The position numbers and the translations under genes were made by a program. The notes under the pieces were generated by a model that saw nothing but the letters and a program-made list of their open reading frames with translations, ran no database searches and had not been told where the DNA came from. DNA of 33,218 nucleotides, taken from contig CACYAW010000029.1 in NCBI GenBank assembly GCA_902772455.1, positions 1 through 33,218 on the forward strand, written 5' to 3'. The first letter of the stretch is position 1. Every line of letters starts with the position of its first letter. The stretch is from an uncultured Bacteroidales bacterium (GTDB taxonomy: Bacteria > Bacteroidota > Bacteroidia > Bacteroidales > Muribaculaceae). Below, in pieces: positions 15,951 through 22,969 of this stretch.

Positions 15951-17258
15951 ATGACCTCCGCCCCGCAACATAGAGTCAAACTCGAGACGCTGGGTTGCAA
16001 ACTCAATTTCTCAGAGACCGCCACCATGCAGTCTCTCCTTGCCGAGCATGGCATCCTGCCTGTTGCCAAGGGCGAGATGCCTGATGTCTGTGTGGTTAAC
16101 ACGTGCAGCGTGACGGCCTTGGCCGACAGCAAATGCCGCCAACACATCCGCCACCTCATCCGTCAGTATCCCGATGCGCTGATGGTGGTCACGGGCTGTT
16201 ATGCGCAGCTCAAGGGCAAGGAAATTGCCGAAATACCTGGAGTGGACATCGTGTTGGGCAGTGAGCACAAGGCCGAAATTGCCCGGTATGTGCTGCAGTG
16301 GTTCGAGGACCGCCAGCACCAGCTGGCCGTGACTCCGTCGTTGGATATCCGAACGTTCTCGCCCTCGTGTGACCGGGGGGACCGCACACGCTACTGGCTC
16401 AAGGTTCAGGACGGATGTGACTACTGGTGCAGTTATTGCACCATTCCTGCCGCCCGTGGGCGCAGTCGTAGCGGCACCATTGCCCAGCTCACCGCCCAGG
16501 CCCGCGAGGTGGCCGCCGAGGGTGGCAAGGAAATCGTCATCACGGGTGTGAACATCGGTGACTTTGGCAAGAACACGGGCGAGCAATTCCTGGATTTGCT
16601 CAAAGCGCTTGACGATATCGAGGGCATCGAACGTTACCGCATCTCGTCGATTGAGCCCGACCTGTTGACCGATGACATCATTGACTGGTGCGCCGGTTCA
16701 CGGGCATTCATGCCCCATTTCCACATCCCGTTGCAGAGTGGAAGTGACCCCATCCTGAAACTGATGCGACGCCACTACGAGCGGCAGCTTTTTGCCGACA
16801 AGGTGGCACGTTGCCGTGAGCTGATGCCCGACTGCTTCATCGGTGTGGATGTGATGGTGGGCACCCGTGGCGAGACGCCCGAACTGTTCGAGGACAGTTA
16901 CAACTTTATCAAGTCGCTGGACGTGCAGCACCTGCACGTGTTCCCCTACAGCGAGCGACCGGGCACGATGGCCCTGCGCATCCCCTACATCGTCACCCAG
17001 CAGGACAAGCAGCAGCGTGCCGCACGCATGATCGCCCTGAGTGACGAGAAGCAGGCTGACTTCACCCGCCGCTACCTGGGTGCTGTGCGCCCTGTATTGC
17101 TCGAACATGGGCGCGGCAAGGGCAAGATGCACGGTTTTACCGATAACTACATCCGTGTCAACGTGGAGCCCGACATGAGCCTCGCCAACCAGATCGTCAA
17201 CGTGAAGTTATTGACCCTTAACGATGACCTGAGCGTCGATGCCCAAGTCATGACATGA
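15951..17258 (+). CDS. mtaB: tRNA t6A37 methylthiotransferase MtaB
   Basis: A radical-SAM enzyme that adds a methylthio group to N6-threonylcarbamoyl-adenosine at position 37 of ANN-decoding tRNAs. The 435-aa protein has the family layout: an N-terminal UPF0004 domain with cysteines in LGCKLN, NTCSVT and VTGCYAQ for the auxiliary cluster; the radical-SAM motif CDYWCSYC (C156, C160, C163); the central TIM barrel with HIPLQSGSDPILKLMRRHY; and a C-terminal TRAM-like segment. GCKLN and the overall length distinguish it from MiaB and RimO, though I rank MtaB by pattern only. The start at 15951 gives the usual short N-terminus. The glycosyltransferase gene begins 6 nt after the stop. tRNA-Asn, which carries t6A in bacteria, is encoded twice in this window. 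Confidence 0.9.
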   Translation: MTSAPQHRVKLETLGCKLNFSETATMQSLLAEHGILPVAKGEMPDVCVVNTCSVTALADSKCRQHIRHLIRQYPDALMVVTGCYAQLKGKEIAEIPGVDIVLGSEHKAEIARYVLQWFEDRQHQLAVTPSLDIRTFSPSCDRGDRTRYWLKVQDGCDYWCSYCTIPAARGRSRSGTIAQLTAQAREVAAEGGKEIVITGVNIGDFGKNTGEQFLDLLKALDDIEGIERYRISSIEPDLLTDDIIDWCAGSRAFMPHFHIPLQSGSDPILKLMRRHYERQLFADKVARCRELMPDCFIGVDVMVGTRGETPELFEDSYNFIKSLDVQHLHVFPYSERPGTMALRIPYIVTQQDKQQRAARMIALSDEKQADFTRRYLGAVRPVLLEHGRGKGKMHGFTDNYIRVNVEPDMSLANQIVNVKLLTLNDDLSVDAQVMT

Positions 17259-17264
17259 TATAAG

Positions 17265-18284
17265 ATGAAACGAGTCGCTGTCATCATATTGAACTGGAAC
17301 GGTGCGAAATTGTTGCGCCGCTATCTGCCCACGGTCTTCGAGGGCACCGATGCCGCTATCGCCGATGTCATTGTCGCCGATAACGGAAGCACCGACGAGA
17401 GTCTGCAGGTGCTCGAGCAGGAATTCCCCGAGGTCAAGGTGATCAAGTTTGACCGGAATTACGGCTTTGCCGAGGGGTATAACCTGGCTATTGCCCAGAC
17501 GATGTACCCCTACACTGTGCTGCTCAACAGCGATGTGCGCACTCCGCGAGGTTGGCTCAACCCGCTCCTCGACTACATGGAACGTCAGCGCAACGTAGGT
17601 GCCGTGATGCCAAAATTGCTTCACGACCGCGAGGATGGCAAGCAGATGTTTGAGTATGCCGGCGCAGCTGGCGGTTACATCGACTGCCACGGCTATCCCT
17701 ATTGCCGCGGACGTATTTTTGAGTTTGTCGAGGACGATCATGGCCAGTATGACGACGGGCCCAAGAGCGTCTTTTGGGCAACAGGGGCATGCCTGATGGT
17801 ACGCAGCCAGTTGTATCAGGACGTGGGAGGACTCGATAAGGAGTTTTTTGCCCACATGGAGGAGATTGACTTGTGCTGGCGCATCCGCTTGTCAGGCAGC
17901 GATTTGCTGATGGTGCCTGAGAGTCACGTCTATCATCTGGGCGGAGGCAGTCTGCCCCAGGGCAATCCCCGCAAGACCTACCTCAACTTCCGCAACAACC
18001 TGTTGCTGTTGCACAAGAACCTGCCCCGCAGCGAGGGCAAACGCCTGCTGTTTGTCCGCCGTCTGATGGATACGCTGGCTTTTGGCATGGCTATGGCAAA
18101 ATTCCATTTTGGGGATGCCAAGGCTATCATACGGGCACACCGCGACTTCCGCAAAATGCGTTCCCACTACACTTCCCAGCCCACGGTCAACCTGCTCAAG
18201 CAGTTGCCCGAGGAACGCGTCAACATCATCACTGCCCACTACCTGCGTGGCGTGAAGTTGTTCACCGACCTGAAAATCCAATGA
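17265..18284 (+). CDS. Family 2 glycosyltransferase (rhamnosyltransferase-like)
   Basis: A 339-aa GT-A fold enzyme. The nucleotide-sugar binding start VAVIILNWNGAKLL (about 3-16), the ADNGSTDES segment (about 43-51), the metal-binding stretch LLNSDVRTPRGW (about 86-97; the usual DxD is represented by NSD), and an ATGACLMVRS segment followed by FAHMEEIDLCWRIRLSG match GT2 enzymes of the WbbL/rhamnosyltransferase kind. The C-terminal 80 residues include a basic amphipathic helix that could touch the membrane. It probably adds a sugar to a cell-surface glycan; donor and acceptor are not readable. It lies 6 nt after mtaB and 41 nt before the aldo/keto reductase gene. mtaB next to a glycosyltransferase does not suggest a shared pathway. 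Confidence 0.9.
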   Translation: MKRVAVIILNWNGAKLLRRYLPTVFEGTDAAIADVIVADNGSTDESLQVLEQEFPEVKVIKFDRNYGFAEGYNLAIAQTMYPYTVLLNSDVRTPRGWLNPLLDYMERQRNVGAVMPKLLHDREDGKQMFEYAGAAGGYIDCHGYPYCRGRIFEFVEDDHGQYDDGPKSVFWATGACLMVRSQLYQDVGGLDKEFFAHMEEIDLCWRIRLSGSDLLMVPESHVYHLGGGSLPQGNPRKTYLNFRNNLLLLHKNLPRSEGKRLLFVRRLMDTLAFGMAMAKFHFGDAKAIIRAHRDFRKMRSHYTSQPTVNLLKQLPEERVNIITAHYLRGVKLFTDLKIQ

Positions 18285-18286
18285 GC

Positions 18287-18321
18287 AACTAAAAACTAAG
18301 GACTAATAACTAAAAACTGAA
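18287..18321 (+). repeat. Five-unit AACTnnn heptad array in front of the aldo/keto reductase gene
   Basis: AACT or GACT begins at 18287, 18294, 18301, 18308 and 18315, exactly 7 nt apart. The array starts 3 nt after the glycosyltransferase stop codon and ends 4 nt before the next ATG. TAA at 18290, 18297 and 18304 covers all three frames. Confidence 0.85.
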
Positions 18322-18325
18322 TAGG

Positions 18326-19441
18326 ATGAAAAAACTAGGTTTTGGACTCATGCGTCTGCCGCTGGTCAATCCCGACGACCAGTCGAGCATCGATATCGAC
18401 CAGTTTAAGCTGATGGCCGACAAGTTCATCGAGCGAGGCTTTACCTATTTCGACACTGCCTATCCCTATCACGGTGGTCAGAGCGAGATAGCCCTGCGCG
18501 AGGCTGTCGTCAAGCGTTACCCGCGCGAGGCTTTCACGGTGACCAGCAAGATGCCCGTGTGGGCCATCAAGGAGGAGGGCGACCTGGAACGTATTTTTAA
18601 CGAGCAGTTGGAAAAGTGTGGTGTGGATTATTTTGACTATTACTGGCTGCATGCACTCAACCACGAGCGTGTTGAGGTAATGGAACGCATGGATGGATGG
18701 GGATTCATCGCGCGCAAGAAGGCCGAGGGCAAGATACGTCACATCGGGTTCTCTTTCCATGATGACTCGGCATTGCTGGCCGAAATTCTGGAAAAACACC
18801 CTGAGGTGGAATACGTCCAGCTGCAAATCAATTATATGGATTGGGACAGCCCTGCCATTGAGAGCAAAACGTGCTATGACTTGTGCGTCAAGCATGGCAA
18901 GCCCGTCATCGTCATGGAGCCCGTCAAGGGTGGCTCGCTGGCCCGTGTGCCCGAAGTCATCGAACGCCTGTTCAAGGACTATAACCCCGATGCCAGCGCT
19001 GCTTCATGGGCCATACGCTACTGCGCATCGCTGCCCAATGTGATGATGGTGCTTAGCGGCATGAGCAACATGGAGCAACTGGAGGACAACACGTCTTACA
19101 TGCAGGATTTCCAGCCCCTCAACGACGAGGAGCAAAGCATTATCACCCGGGCGACCGAGGTCATCCGCGACGCCATCGCCATCCCCTGCACAGCATGCCG
19201 CTATTGTACCGAGGGATGTCCTCAGCAGATTGCCATCCCCGAGTACTTCAACCTGTACAACACCAGTCAACAGTTCCCGGAACTGAAGGCTAACAGCAAG
19301 CTCTATCACGACTTGATCGCCAAGAACCGCGGCAGTGCCAGCGAGTGTATCGAGTGTGGACAGTGCGAGGCCCAGTGCCCCCAGCACATCGACATCATCG
19401 ACAACCTCAAACTCGTTGCCCAAGCCTTCGAGCAATCTTGA
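18326..19441 (+). CDS. Aldo/keto reductase with C-terminal ferredoxin-like 4Fe-4S domain
   Basis: A 371-aa fusion of an aldo/keto reductase barrel (about 1-280) and a dicluster ferredoxin-like domain. The AKR tetrad is visible: D43 and Y48 in FDTAYPYH, K75 in TSKMP, and H109 in YYWLHA. The C-terminus carries CTACRYCTEGCP (about 288-299) and CIECGQCEAQCP (about 341-352), enough cysteines for two [4Fe-4S] clusters. Proteins of this layout are common in anaerobes and are annotated as oxidoreductases; the physiological substrate is unknown. The Fe-S domain suggests electrons come from or go to ferredoxin rather than only NADPH. The gene ends 2 nt before the stop codon of the convergent ATPase gene, with no terminator between them. 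Confidence 0.92.
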   Translation: MKKLGFGLMRLPLVNPDDQSSIDIDQFKLMADKFIERGFTYFDTAYPYHGGQSEIALREAVVKRYPREAFTVTSKMPVWAIKEEGDLERIFNEQLEKCGVDYFDYYWLHALNHERVEVMERMDGWGFIARKKAEGKIRHIGFSFHDDSALLAEILEKHPEVEYVQLQINYMDWDSPAIESKTCYDLCVKHGKPVIVMEPVKGGSLARVPEVIERLFKDYNPDASAASWAIRYCASLPNVMMVLSGMSNMEQLEDNTSYMQDFQPLNDEEQSIITRATEVIRDAIAIPCTACRYCTEGCPQQIAIPEYFNLYNTSQQFPELKANSKLYHDLIAKNRGSASECIECGQCEAQCPQHIDIIDNLKLVAQAFEQS

Positions 19442-19443
19442 TA

Positions 19444-20571
19444 TCAGCTCTTCTGCAACCAGTAGTGGAATAGTTGGTCTTCAATGTAGTAGCTGCCTTC
19501 ACTGGAGGTCACGAGGCCATACTCCATGAGTTTGCGAATGGCGGCTTGCACACTGCTGGCCGATTGCAGGTAGTGTCGCTTGATGAATTGTCCCGAGGTG
19601 ATTCGTTGTGCGCGTCCTTCGTCGGCAATGGCATATAGTAATTCTTTTTGTGGCAAGGTGAGTCGCGACAATGTCTCGCTGTATTTGTGTCCGCTTTCTC
19701 TCATCATGTCATCGATGATGTAGTCTACCATGGCTATGTCGCACGTTTTGCCAGTTTCGACTGATGCTGAGAAAGCCTCATGGAAAGTCTTCTGTATATA
19801 ATAAGTGTTACCTTGGAACTGCTGATAAACCTTGCTGATGGCTTCGGGTGTAACAGTGAGATGATTTGCCTTGAAATGGTGTTGGATAAACTCGCTGTAT
19901 TTATTGAAACTGATAGGTGACAGAGACATAATGGACGCACTTTGGTAGAACGGGCGTGCATGGTCAAGAAACATCTCTCCCATGATGTGTCGCTCACTGC
20001 CTGCAAAGATGTAATTGGCATTGGCTGACTGCTGGATGTGCGTTCGAAGCAGTGCTTCCACTTTTTTATCGGGATAGTTGACGATTTGTTGAAACTCGTC
20101 AATGGCTACAATACAGCGCTGCTCTGCTTTCTCCAGACAAGCGAAAATTTCTTCCAGCGTATAGGAGGGATTGGTTATTTCACCCAGTTTAATATCAAAA
20201 GTCGGTGTTCCTTGTATCGGGTCGTAGCCGAAACTGCCACGCAGCGAACGCAATGTATCGATGATGTTTTTCATCATCTGCTGGCTGCGACTTCCCAATG
20301 TCTTGAACACTGCGCGCCCCAGCAGATAGGTGAACTCTTGCAGGCTGGAGGTGTGCAGAATATCAATGAATAGGGTAGTAACCTGCTCTTGGACTTCGGG
20401 CTTGTCAAAACAGTGATAAATCAACCCGGTTTTTCCCAAACGACGTGGCGAGATGACCACCATATTTTCTCCGCCCGACATGATGCAGCGCGTGAGACGT
20501 TGGGCCTCCTCAATGCGGTCACAAAAGTATTCTGGTTTGATTTTGCCTGTAACGATAAACGGATTTTCCAT
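19444..20571 (-). CDS. AAA/STAND-type ATPase (archaeal ATPase-like)
   Basis: A 375-aa P-loop ATPase of the kind grouped with archaeal ATPases and STAND proteins, widespread in Bacteroidota with mostly unknown roles. It starts with NPFIVTGKI and a YFCDR segment, then Walker A SPRRLGKTG (41-49), Walker B IVAIDEFQQ (154-162), a sensor-like FAGSERHIM, and a C-terminal winged-helix-like part (about 300-375) that may bind DNA. It is the only minus-strand gene in the central part and separates the reductase gene from the DUF3098-uppP-truB-queA run. Unlike its neighbours it has a canonical AAGGAGG 8 nt before the ATG and an AT-rich upstream region with repeats. Together these hint at insertion or transfer; function is not known. 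Confidence 0.85.
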   Translation of the reverse strand: MENPFIVTGKIKPEYFCDRIEEAQRLTRCIMSGGENMVVISPRRLGKTGLIYHCFDKPEVQEQVTTLFIDILHTSSLQEFTYLLGRAVFKTLGSRSQQMMKNIIDTLRSLRGSFGYDPIQGTPTFDIKLGEITNPSYTLEEIFACLEKAEQRCIVAIDEFQQIVNYPDKKVEALLRTHIQQSANANYIFAGSERHIMGEMFLDHARPFYQSASIMSLSPISFNKYSEFIQHHFKANHLTVTPEAISKVYQQFQGNTYYIQKTFHEAFSASVETGKTCDIAMVDYIIDDMMRESGHKYSETLSRLTLPQKELLYAIADEGRAQRITSGQFIKRHYLQSASSVQAAIRKLMEYGLVTSSEGSYYIEDQLFHYWLQKS

Positions 20572-20579
20572 AATAATAG

Positions 20580-20586
20580 CCTCCTT
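20580..20586 (-). promoter_or_regulatory. Canonical ribosome binding site of the ATPase gene
   Basis: On the minus strand AAGGAGG ends 8 nt before the ATG at 20571. A full anti-16S match is unusual in this window, where other genes have A-rich leaders or heptad repeats instead. Confidence 0.8.
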
Positions 20587-20594
20587 TTTAGCCG

Positions 20595-20626
20595 CAAAGT
20601 TAATTATTTAATTTGAATTATGCAAA
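20595..20626 (-). promoter_or_regulatory. Bacteroidota-type promoter of the ATPase gene
   Basis: On the minus strand TTTG (20626-20623), a 20-nt spacer, then TAACTTTG (20602-20595). The ATG is 23 nt beyond the -7 element. Confidence 0.78.
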
Positions 20627-20646
20627 TCAAATTATTTAATTTGAAT
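20603..20646. repeat. 16-bp direct repeat and inverted repeat over the ATPase promoter
   Basis: The perfect 16-mer ATTATTTAATTTGAAT occurs at 20603-20618 and 20631-20646, with starts 28 bp apart. One copy lies in the promoter spacer and one just upstream of the -33 element. CAAATTA (20628-20634) and TAATTTG (20637-20643) form an inverted repeat around TT. The arrangement looks like paired operator sites, possibly for autoregulation; this is inferred. Confidence 0.65.
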
Positions 20647-20698
20647 AATTTTCTATGGCCAGGTATTGGCCCCAAAATCTAAAAATGGGTTAAAACTA

Positions 20699-20729
20699 TT
20701 GACAAAGGCCTCTTGATGTAGTAATTTTG
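20699..20729 (+). promoter_or_regulatory. Bacteroidota-type promoter of the DUF3098-uppP-truB-queA run
   Basis: TTG (20699-20701), a 20-nt spacer, then TAATTTTG (20722-20729). The start codon of the DUF3098 gene is 67 nt downstream, after a leader that ends in three heptad repeats. Confidence 0.72.
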
Positions 20730-20773
20730 CGCCAAATTGCAGTGCTATGCGCCTGCACGCACTGTGTGATAGA

Positions 20774-20794
20774 GACTAGAAACTAAAAACTGAC
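20774..20794 (+). repeat. Three-unit heptad array in front of the DUF3098 gene
   Basis: GACT at 20774 and AACT at 20781 and 20788 are spaced exactly 7 nt. The array ends 2 nt before the ATG. TAG at 20777, TAA at 20784 and TGA at 20791 cover all three frames. Confidence 0.75.
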
Positions 20795-20796
20795 AA

Positions 20797-21105
20797 ATGG
20801 CAAAAGAAGAAAAGAAAACTCAGGCCGTCGAGAATAAGGCAAGCGGCCAAATCAGCTATCCGCTGGGAAAAATCAACTTCATTTTCATGGGTATCAGCCT
20901 GTTGCTCATCGTGATAGGTTTTTGGCTGATGACGGGAAGCGCCAATGTGGGCGAAACGTTCAATGAGGACATTTTTGAGAGTAGTCGCATTTCTACAGGC
21001 CCCATCATCTCATTCTTGGGCTTTGTGCTCATGGCTTTTGCCATCATCTACCGCAAGAAAGACAAGAAGGCTCAAGACGACACCACCACTGAAGTTAAAG
21101 AATAA
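20797..21105 (+). CDS. DUF3098 small membrane protein
   Basis: A 102-aa protein with a charged N-terminus, two hydrophobic segments (about 28-46 and 67-85) and a Lys/Glu/Thr-rich C-terminal tail. The stretch YPLGKINFIFMGISLLLIVIGFWLMTG is typical of DUF3098, a small family found almost only in Bacteroidota, usually between the cell-division gene ftsX and uppP. Here it lies 12 nt before uppP, but the gene upstream is the divergent ATPase rather than ftsX. Its function is unknown; the usual context suggests envelope growth or division. It has its own promoter and a heptad array directly before the ATG. Confidence 0.88.
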   Translation: MAKEEKKTQAVENKASGQISYPLGKINFIFMGISLLLIVIGFWLMTGSANVGETFNEDIFESSRISTGPIISFLGFVLMAFAIIYRKKDKKAQDDTTTEVKE

Positions 21106-21117
21106 GCCCTCATCTGC

Positions 21118-21975
21118 ATGGATCTGCTGCAAGCAATCATTATTGCCATCGTGGAAGGGCTCACCGAGTTTCTTCCCGTTTCATCTACCGGCCACATGAT
21201 TATCGCCCAGAATCTGCTGGGTGTTGCCCAGGGTGATGCCTTTGTGCATGCATTCACTTTCATCATCCAGTTTGGAGCCATCCTGTCGGTAGTGGTGCTG
21301 TACTGGAAACGGTTTTTCCGTCTTGACCGCACGCCAGCACCTCTTGGAGCCTCGTCATGGCAGAAGTTCAAACACAAATGGTATTTCTACTGGCTCTTGC
21401 TGGTGGGTGTGCTGCCGGCTGTCATCATCGGTCTGGCCGCAAAGAAGTCGGGTCTGCTCGACTGGCTGCTCGACAGCGTCATGGTGGTGGCCATCATGCT
21501 GGTGGCGGGAGGTGTGTTCATGCTGTTCTGCGACCGCATCTTCAACAAGGGTAGTGAGGCTGTGGAACTGGATGAACGCAAGGCCTTCAAGATTGGTCTG
21601 TTCCAGTGTATCTCGGTCATTCCGGGCGTGAGCCGCAGCATGGCGACCATCGTGGGCGGTATGTCACAGAAACTCAGCCGCCGCAAGGCCGCCGAATTCT
21701 CGTTCTTCCTGGCTGTGCCCACCATGGCTGGCGCAACCCTGCTGGACCTCGTGGACCTGTTCAAGGACAATGCCGATTGGGCGACTTCCCACAACATCAT
21801 TGTCTTGATTGTGGGCTGTGTTGTCGCTTTTATTGTGGCGCTGCTCGCCATGAAGTGGTTTGTGAATTTCCTCACCAAATACGGCTTCAAGGCCTTTGGT
21901 TGGTACCGCATCGTTGTGGGTGTCATCATTCTGGTTTTGCTGCTGAGCGGTCAATCGCTGCAGATGGTGGACTAG
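21118..21975 (+). CDS. uppP: Undecaprenyl-diphosphatase UppP (BacA)
   Basis: A 285-aa integral membrane enzyme that recycles undecaprenyl pyrophosphate to undecaprenyl phosphate, the carrier for peptidoglycan and other surface polymers; overproduction confers bacitracin resistance in other bacteria. Both signature blocks are present: EGLTEFLPVSSTGH (13-26) and PGVSRSMAT (about 169-177), which hold the catalytic Glu, Ser, His and Arg residues. Eight or so hydrophobic segments and the length fit the BacA family. It lies 12 nt after the DUF3098 gene and 47 nt before truB, with no terminator. Confidence 0.96.
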   Translation: MDLLQAIIIAIVEGLTEFLPVSSTGHMIIAQNLLGVAQGDAFVHAFTFIIQFGAILSVVVLYWKRFFRLDRTPAPLGASSWQKFKHKWYFYWLLLVGVLPAVIIGLAAKKSGLLDWLLDSVMVVAIMLVAGGVFMLFCDRIFNKGSEAVELDERKAFKIGLFQCISVIPGVSRSMATIVGGMSQKLSRRKAAEFSFFLAVPTMAGATLLDLVDLFKDNADWATSHNIIVLIVGCVVAFIVALLAMKWFVNFLTKYGFKAFGWYRIVVGVIILVLLLSGQSLQMVD

Positions 21976-22022
21976 AGGGGAAAATTCCTTGAGCCTCAAT
22001 CACTCCAATCCGAATATCTGAT

Positions 22023-22877
22023 ATGTTAAACCCGATAGAAGGCGAAATATTCTGCATCGACAAGCCGCTGAGGATGACCTCCTTTGCCGCCGTCAAGAAG
22101 GTGCGTGCCGTCTTGCGTACCCATCTGAAGACCCGTCAGGTCAAGGTGGGCCATGCCGGCACCCTTGACCCGCTGGCGACTGGCGTGCTGCTGTTGTGCA
22201 CCGGCCATGCCACCAAGCGCATCGATGAGTTGCAAGCCGGTGTCAAGGAGTATATCGCCGACCTCAGGTTGGGGGCTACCACACCCAGCTATGACCTGGA
22301 GACCGAGGTGGATGCCACCTACGAGTGGCAGCACATCGACCGTGCTCTCATCGACCGTGTGCTGCAGGAGCAGTTCACAGGCAGCATCGAGCAGGTGCCG
22401 CCCTCGTTCTCGGCCTGCAAGATCGATGGCAAGCCCGCTTACAAGCTGGCGCGCAAAGGGCAGGATGTGGAAATACGTCCCAAGACGTTGGTGATCGATG
22501 AGATCGAGGTGCTGCACTGCGGACTGCCCGAAGAACCCACACTACAGATCCGCGTGGTGTGCAGCAAGGGGACCTATATCCGCGCTCTGGCACGCGACAT
22601 CGGTGTGGCATTGGACAGCGGTGCCCACCTGACGGCATTGCGCCGCACCCGCGTGGGTGATGTCACTATCGACAAGTGCCTCACGCTGGAACAGCTGGTA
22701 GAAAAGCTCGACAACGAGACTTACGTCTCGCCCGAACAGGCTGCTGCCGAGCGTCTGGAGCGTGAACGCATCGAGAACCGTGAGCGCGCTGCCCGCCAGA
22801 AGGCCGAGCGCCAGGCCTGCAAACAAGCCAGGCAACATTGTGACGTCCCGCCCAAACGCACGTCACAAATCAAATAG
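22023..22877 (+). CDS. truB: tRNA pseudouridine(55) synthase TruB
   Basis: Makes the universal pseudouridine 55 in the T-arm of tRNAs. The 284-aa protein has the family block VGHAGTLDPLATGVL with catalytic aspartate D49, and later YxL-type and KGTYIRALARDIG motifs. The core ends near residue 225, and a strongly basic, Arg/Glu/Ala-rich tail of about 50 residues follows, probably a helix that binds RNA; such tails are seen in some Bacteroidota members. It lies 47 nt after uppP. queA begins 92 nt later, after an A-rich stretch and an 8-nt tandem repeat. Confidence 0.95.
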   Translation: MLNPIEGEIFCIDKPLRMTSFAAVKKVRAVLRTHLKTRQVKVGHAGTLDPLATGVLLLCTGHATKRIDELQAGVKEYIADLRLGATTPSYDLETEVDATYEWQHIDRALIDRVLQEQFTGSIEQVPPSFSACKIDGKPAYKLARKGQDVEIRPKTLVIDEIEVLHCGLPEEPTLQIRVVCSKGTYIRALARDIGVALDSGAHLTALRRTRVGDVTIDKCLTLEQLVEKLDNETYVSPEQAAAERLERERIENRERAARQKAERQACKQARQHCDVPPKRTSQIK

Positions 22878-22907
22878 AATCACAAAAAGAAAAATAATCA
22901 ATAATAA

Positions 22908-22935
22908 CTTAGCGCCTTTGCGGCTTAGCGAGAGG
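22908..22935 (+). repeat. Three-unit 8-nt tandem repeat CTTAGCGn in front of queA
   Basis: CTTAGCGC (22908-22915), CTTTGCGG (22916-22923) and CTTAGCGA (22924-22931) are directly adjacent, followed by GAGG. The same unit and the same trailing GAGG occur at 116-135. Confidence 0.7.
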
Positions 22936-22969
22936 TCAATAAGGCGAAGCTAATTGCAATAAGAATACG

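Noticed and set aside
20657-20671. GGCC-N7-GGCC inverted repeat upstream of the DUF3098 promoter
   Set aside because: A four-base palindrome is expected by chance and it has no clear position relative to either promoter.
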